Below, piece by piece: positions 61,134 through 64,000 of a stretch of DNA of 64,000 nt. The stretch's first letter is position 1; every line of letters begins with the position of its first letter. The stretch spans positions 62,001-126,000 of the forward strand of contig JAKSSP010000001.1 of assembly GCA_024403035.1 (NCBI GenBank), given 5' to 3'. Under the pieces are notes generated by a model that had not been told where the DNA came from, did not search any database, and saw only the letters and a program-made list of their open reading frames with translations. The translations under genes and the position numbers were made by a program. The DNA comes from Mogibacterium sp. (lineage in GTDB: Bacteria; Bacillota; Clostridia; Peptostreptococcales; Anaerovoracaceae).

Positions 61134-62150
61134 TCACAACTGCCTCCAGCCTTGCGGAACGAACAATTTATCATAAAGGTTAAGAGCATAGCGGTCTGTC
61201 ATGCCGGAGATAAGATCCTTTACGGCGATCTCCGTGCCCTCTTCCTCTTCTATCTTCTTATAGATACCCGGGATCTCATCGGAATGCTCAAGGTAATACC
61301 TGTACAGTGAGCTTATTATTCGCTCCACTTTGTCAAGATCCGACACTACTCTGACATCCTGTGAATTGTAAACATTTTTGAACAGGAACGTTCTCAGCCT
61401 GTCCAGGGAATCCGCGAATACCGGTGAAAGCGATATGGAATCCTTTCCCTCGCTGTTTCTGCACAGGTCGACTATGAGATTGTTGATGCGCTCTGAGTGT
61501 GTAGAGCCGATTATCTCTATCTCACGCTCCGGGAGATCTTCAAAAGTGATGACTCCGCTTCTGATAGCGTCATCTATATCATGATTGACATAGGCTATCC
61601 TGTCGCAGATCTTCACGATCTGTCCCTCAAGCGTCACCGGCTTGACTGGGCCTCTGTGGTTCAGAATGCCGTTTCTGACCTCATAAGTCAGGTTGAGTCC
61701 TCTCCGCTTAGGTGTGTCTTCTATGACATCTACTGTCCTAAGGCTCTGTACATTGTGCACAAAACCGCCCGGATGGATGCTGTTGAGGACTTTTTCGCCT
61801 ACATGTCCGAACGGTGTATGCCCGAGGTCATGCCCCAGGGCTATGGCTTCCGTCAGATCTTCGTTATAGGCAAGTATCCTTGCTGCAGTACGGGAAATCT
61901 GCGATACCTCGAGAGTATGTGTCAGACGTGTCCTGTAGTGATCTCCCTCCGGCGCAAGAAAAACCTGAGTCTTGTGTATCAGTCTTCTGAAAGCCTTGGA
62001 ATGTACTATACGATCCCTGTCTCTCTGAAAGTCGGTCCTGTATTCACACTTCTCTTCATCATAGACCCTGCCCCTGGACTCAGCTGCTTTGCACGCAAGC
62101 GGAGAAAGTATCTCGTATTCTCTTTTCTCGATCGATTCCCTGTTATTCAT
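61134..62150 (-). CDS. dgt: Deoxyguanosinetriphosphate triphosphohydrolase-like protein (dNTPase)
   Basis: Hydrolyses dNTPs to deoxynucleoside and triphosphate. At 338 residues the HD domain is in RTRLTHTLEVSQISRTAARI and AIALGHDLGHTPFGHVGE, with FRRLIHKTQVFLAPEGDHY before it. CDRIAYVNHDIDDAIRSGV is the later Asp motif. This is the shorter type-2 group found beside dnaG in Clostridia. It overlaps the unknown upstream gene by 8 bp. The preference among dNTPs cannot be read from sequence. Confidence 0.94.
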   Translation of the reverse strand: MNNRESIEKREYEILSPLACKAAESRGRVYDEEKCEYRTDFQRDRDRIVHSKAFRRLIHKTQVFLAPEGDHYRTRLTHTLEVSQISRTAARILAYNEDLTEAIALGHDLGHTPFGHVGEKVLNSIHPGGFVHNVQSLRTVDVIEDTPKRRGLNLTYEVRNGILNHRGPVKPVTLEGQIVKICDRIAYVNHDIDDAIRSGVITFEDLPEREIEIIGSTHSERINNLIVDLCRNSEGKDSISLSPVFADSLDRLRTFLFKNVYNSQDVRVVSDLDKVERIISSLYRYYLEHSDEIPGIYKKIEEEEGTEIAVKDLISGMTDRYALNLYDKLFVPQGWRQL

Positions 62151-62679
62151 CGATCTCCTTTTCGATCTCGGCTCCCAGCATGTCCGCTACCCTTACGTTG
62201 AATCCGTCCAGATCATAGTCCAGAGCGAGTCTGAAGTCGTAATCGGCATTCTCGCCAAGAAGCTTGGCTGCCGCTATTCCGTATCTCGCGTCCCTGACGT
62301 TTGATTCCTCTCCGTTAAGCTTGTTGAACGCGTTAAGGTCGTGCACGTACCATTTGCGGAATTTGACTATCTCTTCTGCAAGATCAGAGATGTCAGTGTC
62401 ATTCATGTCTTCGAAAATAAGGCCCTCAAACGCTCTTCCAATGGATTCGACCATTATGTAAAGATCCGTTTCGTTATCCGGCAGGTGATCAAGAAATCCA
62501 TCGAAATACGAGCCCATCTGCTCGGCCAGCATCTCCATGTCGACGTCTTTGAGCAGATCCTTTATAAGATTTTCTTCGATGAACTCGTCCTCCTCAAGAA
62601 GCGCCGCGAGATTCTCATAGTATTTGAACTCATCCGCTGAATCTATATCGAGTACGTTGTAGAATCTGACCTTGTCCAT
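62143..62679 (-). CDS. Acidic conserved-type protein of unknown function
   Basis: I do not recognise a family. It is 178 residues, strongly acidic and mostly helical by appearance (DEFKYYENLAALLEEDEFIE; LAEEIVKFRKWYVHDL), without signal peptide, membrane segment, cysteine or metal motif. It is the first gene of the dgt-dnaG-rpoD run and overlaps dgt by 8 bp, so its translation is tied to the dNTPase. The only good ribosome site (CAGGAG) is about 20 bases before the ATG at 62679 but seven bases before an in-frame ATT at 62691, so the start could be the rarer codon. Codon use is like its neighbours. A role with dgt is inference only. Confidence 0.75.
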   Translation of the reverse strand: MDKVRFYNVLDIDSADEFKYYENLAALLEEDEFIEENLIKDLLKDVDMEMLAEQMGSYFDGFLDHLPDNETDLYIMVESIGRAFEGLIFEDMNDTDISDLAEEIVKFRKWYVHDLNAFNKLNGEESNVRDARYGIAAAKLLGENADYDFRLALDYDLDGFNVRVADMLGAEIEKEIDE

Positions 62680-62723
62680 ATCAAAACAAATACTATTTCT
62701 CCTGTAAGTGTGTTAAAATATCA

Positions 62724-62736
62724 TCAGAATTTCTGA
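62724..62736. promoter_or_regulatory. Perfect dyad in the divergent dgt-operon/NAD kinase region
   Basis: TCAGAA-T-TTCTGA, a 6+1+6 palindrome in the 87-bp gap between the divergent genes. It lies 31 bp before the NAD kinase ATG and about 45 bp before the start of the acidic protein gene. It could be an operator for either side; no known regulator site is recognised. Confidence 0.3.
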
Positions 62737-62766
62737 CGAAATATTATAACATACGGAGTTAACAAA

Positions 62767-63564
62767 ATGAAGATATACGTGTTCTGCAATATGAAAGATA
62801 AGTCGAGAGAAGCTTATGACAGATTCATTCCTATTCTTAAGGAATTCGGCTTTAAGATAGCCGACGAGTATTCCGAGGACGTCGATCTGCTCGCCTGCAT
62901 CGGAGGCGACGGCACATTCCTGAGTTTCGTTCATAAGTGCGGCTTTCCGAAAGCTCCTATCATCGGCATAAATACCGGTCATCTGGGATTCTTCCAGGAA
63001 GCCCTCCCATCCAACCTCAGAGAGACTCTCGAGAACATAACCAAAGGTGATTATCAGCTTCAGAACATAAGTCCGGTACAGGCAAAGATCATCACACGCA
63101 GAGGCGAGTTCATGCGTACAGGACTCAACGAGATAGTCGTCAGAGGTCCTTACTCACACGCTTCGCACTATGAGATTTCTATCGACAACACCAAGATCCA
63201 GGACTTCTCTGGAGACGGGATAATAATCTCAACTCCTGTAGGTTCAACAGCGTACAACTACTCGCTGGGCGGTTCTCTGGTCTCTCCGGATCTTGACGTA
63301 CTGCAGCTGACCCCTATCGCTCCTATGAGCACTAATGCCTACAGATGCTTCAAGTCCAGCCTTATCCTTCCTTCTACCGAAGCGATCACCATCGCCGGGA
63401 CCGGACGATGCGAAGGCGGAACGATACTTCTGTCATTCGACGGGCGCACACATGAATTCGGAGGAGTGCTCAGGATCGATATCACGCGTTCTGAAAAAGA
63501 GATCAATCTTGTCCGTACAAAAGCCTATGATCACTGGAGCCTGCTTTCCAGCAAACTCCTCTAA
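62767..63564 (+). CDS. nadK: NAD kinase
   Basis: Phosphorylates NAD to NADP. At 265 residues it has the family signature GGDGT in LACIGGDGTFLSFVH, followed by GINTGHLGFFQE, LNEIVVRGPYSH (with the NE/D-type binding), GDGIIISTPVGSTAYNYSLGG, and the late LTPIAPMSTNA. It is the only plus-strand gene seen. It has a ribosome site (CGGAG) about eight bases before the ATG. In many Clostridia it is downstream of tlyA; here it stands alone between divergent and convergent neighbours. A strong -35 was not found; an AT-rich TATTATAAC lies before the ribosome site. Confidence 0.95.
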   Translation: MKIYVFCNMKDKSREAYDRFIPILKEFGFKIADEYSEDVDLLACIGGDGTFLSFVHKCGFPKAPIIGINTGHLGFFQEALPSNLRETLENITKGDYQLQNISPVQAKIITRRGEFMRTGLNEIVVRGPYSHASHYEISIDNTKIQDFSGDGIIISTPVGSTAYNYSLGGSLVSPDLDVLQLTPIAPMSTNAYRCFKSSLILPSTEAITIAGTGRCEGGTILLSFDGRTHEFGGVLRIDITRSEKEINLVRTKAYDHWSLLSSKLL

Positions 63565-63591
63565 GACGTTCATCATCATTTTTCCAGATAC

Positions 63592-63618
63592 AAAACAGCG
63601 CTTATACGGCGCTGTTTT
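63592..63618. terminator. Bidirectional terminator between NAD kinase and rluA-like gene
   Basis: AAAACAGCGC pairs with GCGCTGTTTT around a 7-base loop, with T runs on both strands. It serves both convergent genes. The stop codon of the minus-strand gene begins in the loop. Confidence 0.85.
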
Positions 63619-64000
63619 TCAATTCTTTTATCGCTTCCCTGATATCTTCCGGTATGTCTGTCTTGAAGTTCACACGCTCTTTTGTCATCGGATGATCGAA
63701 TTCGATGTAATAAGCATGCAAAGCCTGCCTTTTTATCAGGAAGGTCCCACCTTCATATAGTTCGTCTCCGGCTAGAGGATGCCCTATATGTGAGAGATGT
63801 ACTCTAATCTGATGTGTCCTTCCGGTATGCAGTATCACTTCCACGAGCGTGTGGTCGCCGTAGCGTTCCGATGGATAGCGGCCAAGCACGTTGAACTCAC
63901 TGAACGCGTCCTTACCGCCCTCAGTCATGACGGTTCTCCGGATGGAGACCTGATCCGGTCTTCCGATCGGAAGTCCAACTGTAAAATGGTCTTCGGCAAT
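63602..64000 (-). CDS. RluA-family pseudouridine synthase, C-terminal part (cut by window edge)
   Basis: The frame is open to the right edge of the window, so only the last 132 residues are seen. [20 protein letters not shown] and the segment [22 protein letters not shown] are signature parts of the RluA family, which makes pseudouridine in rRNA or tRNA; the catalytic Asp (HRLD motif) would be beyond the edge. The ATG at 63928 is internal and not the start. Which RNA is modified cannot be told. It converges with NAD kinase and shares a terminator. Confidence 0.88.
   Translation of the reverse strand: MAEDHFTVGLPIGRPDQVSIRRTVMTEGGKDAFSEFNVLGRYPSERYGDHTLVEVILHTGRTHQIRVHLSHIGHPLAGDELYEGGTFLIKRQALHAYYIEFDHPMTKERVNFKTDIPEDIREAIKELKNSAV

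Noticed and set aside
1-64000. CRISPR array, insertion sequence, prophage or toxin-antitoxin module
   Set aside because: No regularly spaced repeats, transposase, phage structural genes or recognisable toxin pairs were found on reading both strands.

Overview
The window looks like a chromosomal segment of a low-to-mid GC Gram-positive anaerobe of the class Clostridia. Evidence: a LexA box of the Gram-positive type, a HemZ-type coproporphyrinogen oxidase homologue, the nadD-yqeK-rsfS and mltG-trmR-trhP gene orders, a fused SecDF, a giant BadF/DUF2229 activase-like protein beside rnpB, and class C sortases with LPXTG-type pilins. A family such as Anaerovoracaceae or a relative in the Peptostreptococcales would fit, but the sequence alone does not prove it. 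Apart from NAD kinase, every gene is on the minus strand, so transcription runs right to left.

Positions 1-8.1 kb are the accessory part. A sortase-assembled pilus operon (fibro-slime/Cna-B tip adhesin, backbone pilin, two class C sortases, minor pilin) runs from a sigma-A promoter at about 7.4 kb to a terminator at about 0.6 kb. Beyond the terminator lies a frameshifted remnant of another LPXTG protein. The 670-bp gene-free stretch upstream holds a decayed WYL-type regulator start, a promoter carrying a LacI/CcpA-like palindrome, and a 63-nt imperfect inverted repeat. Next comes a small LysM membrane protein of the YneA type, behind a textbook promoter covered by three LexA-type boxes.

From 8.6 to 42 kb the window is dense housekeeping DNA in long overlapping operons. 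One run is mutS-mutL-miaA-xer-ynbB-dedA-ybaK (DNA repair, tRNA modification, recombinase, PLP enzyme). The other begins with rel and continues through MBL hydrolase, hemZ, hisS, aspS, nadD, yqeK, rsfS, leuS, rnj, ylbF, efp, mltG, trmR, trhP, a CNNM/CBS protein, asp23, nusB, a TsaD-like paralogue, xseA, xseB and ispA to tlyA. It links the stringent response, aminoacylation, translation factors, RNA turnover, wobble-uridine modification, cell-wall synthesis and isoprenoid synthesis.

From 42 to 52 kb lie secDF and yajC (protein export), two tRNA-Leu genes with their own promoter, coaE, polA, an S58 peptidase with a long acidic insertion, the yhdT-panF pantothenate transporter pair and a 6S RNA. 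From 52 to 62.7 kb there is an operon-like series: an unrecognised acidic protein, dgt, dnaG, rpoD, trmK, then rnpB, the 1468-residue activase-like protein and yebC. NAD kinase is transcribed divergently from this series and converges on the 5'-truncated (window edge) RluA-type pseudouridine synthase at the right end.

I found no CRISPR array, insertion sequence, prophage or complete defence system. The most unusual items are the SOS-controlled LysM promoter, the pilus locus with its debris, the acidic insertion in the S58 peptidase, the MltG homologue lacking part of its catalytic domain, the TsaD-like paralogue, and the acidic unknown protein at the head of the dgt-dnaG-rpoD operon.
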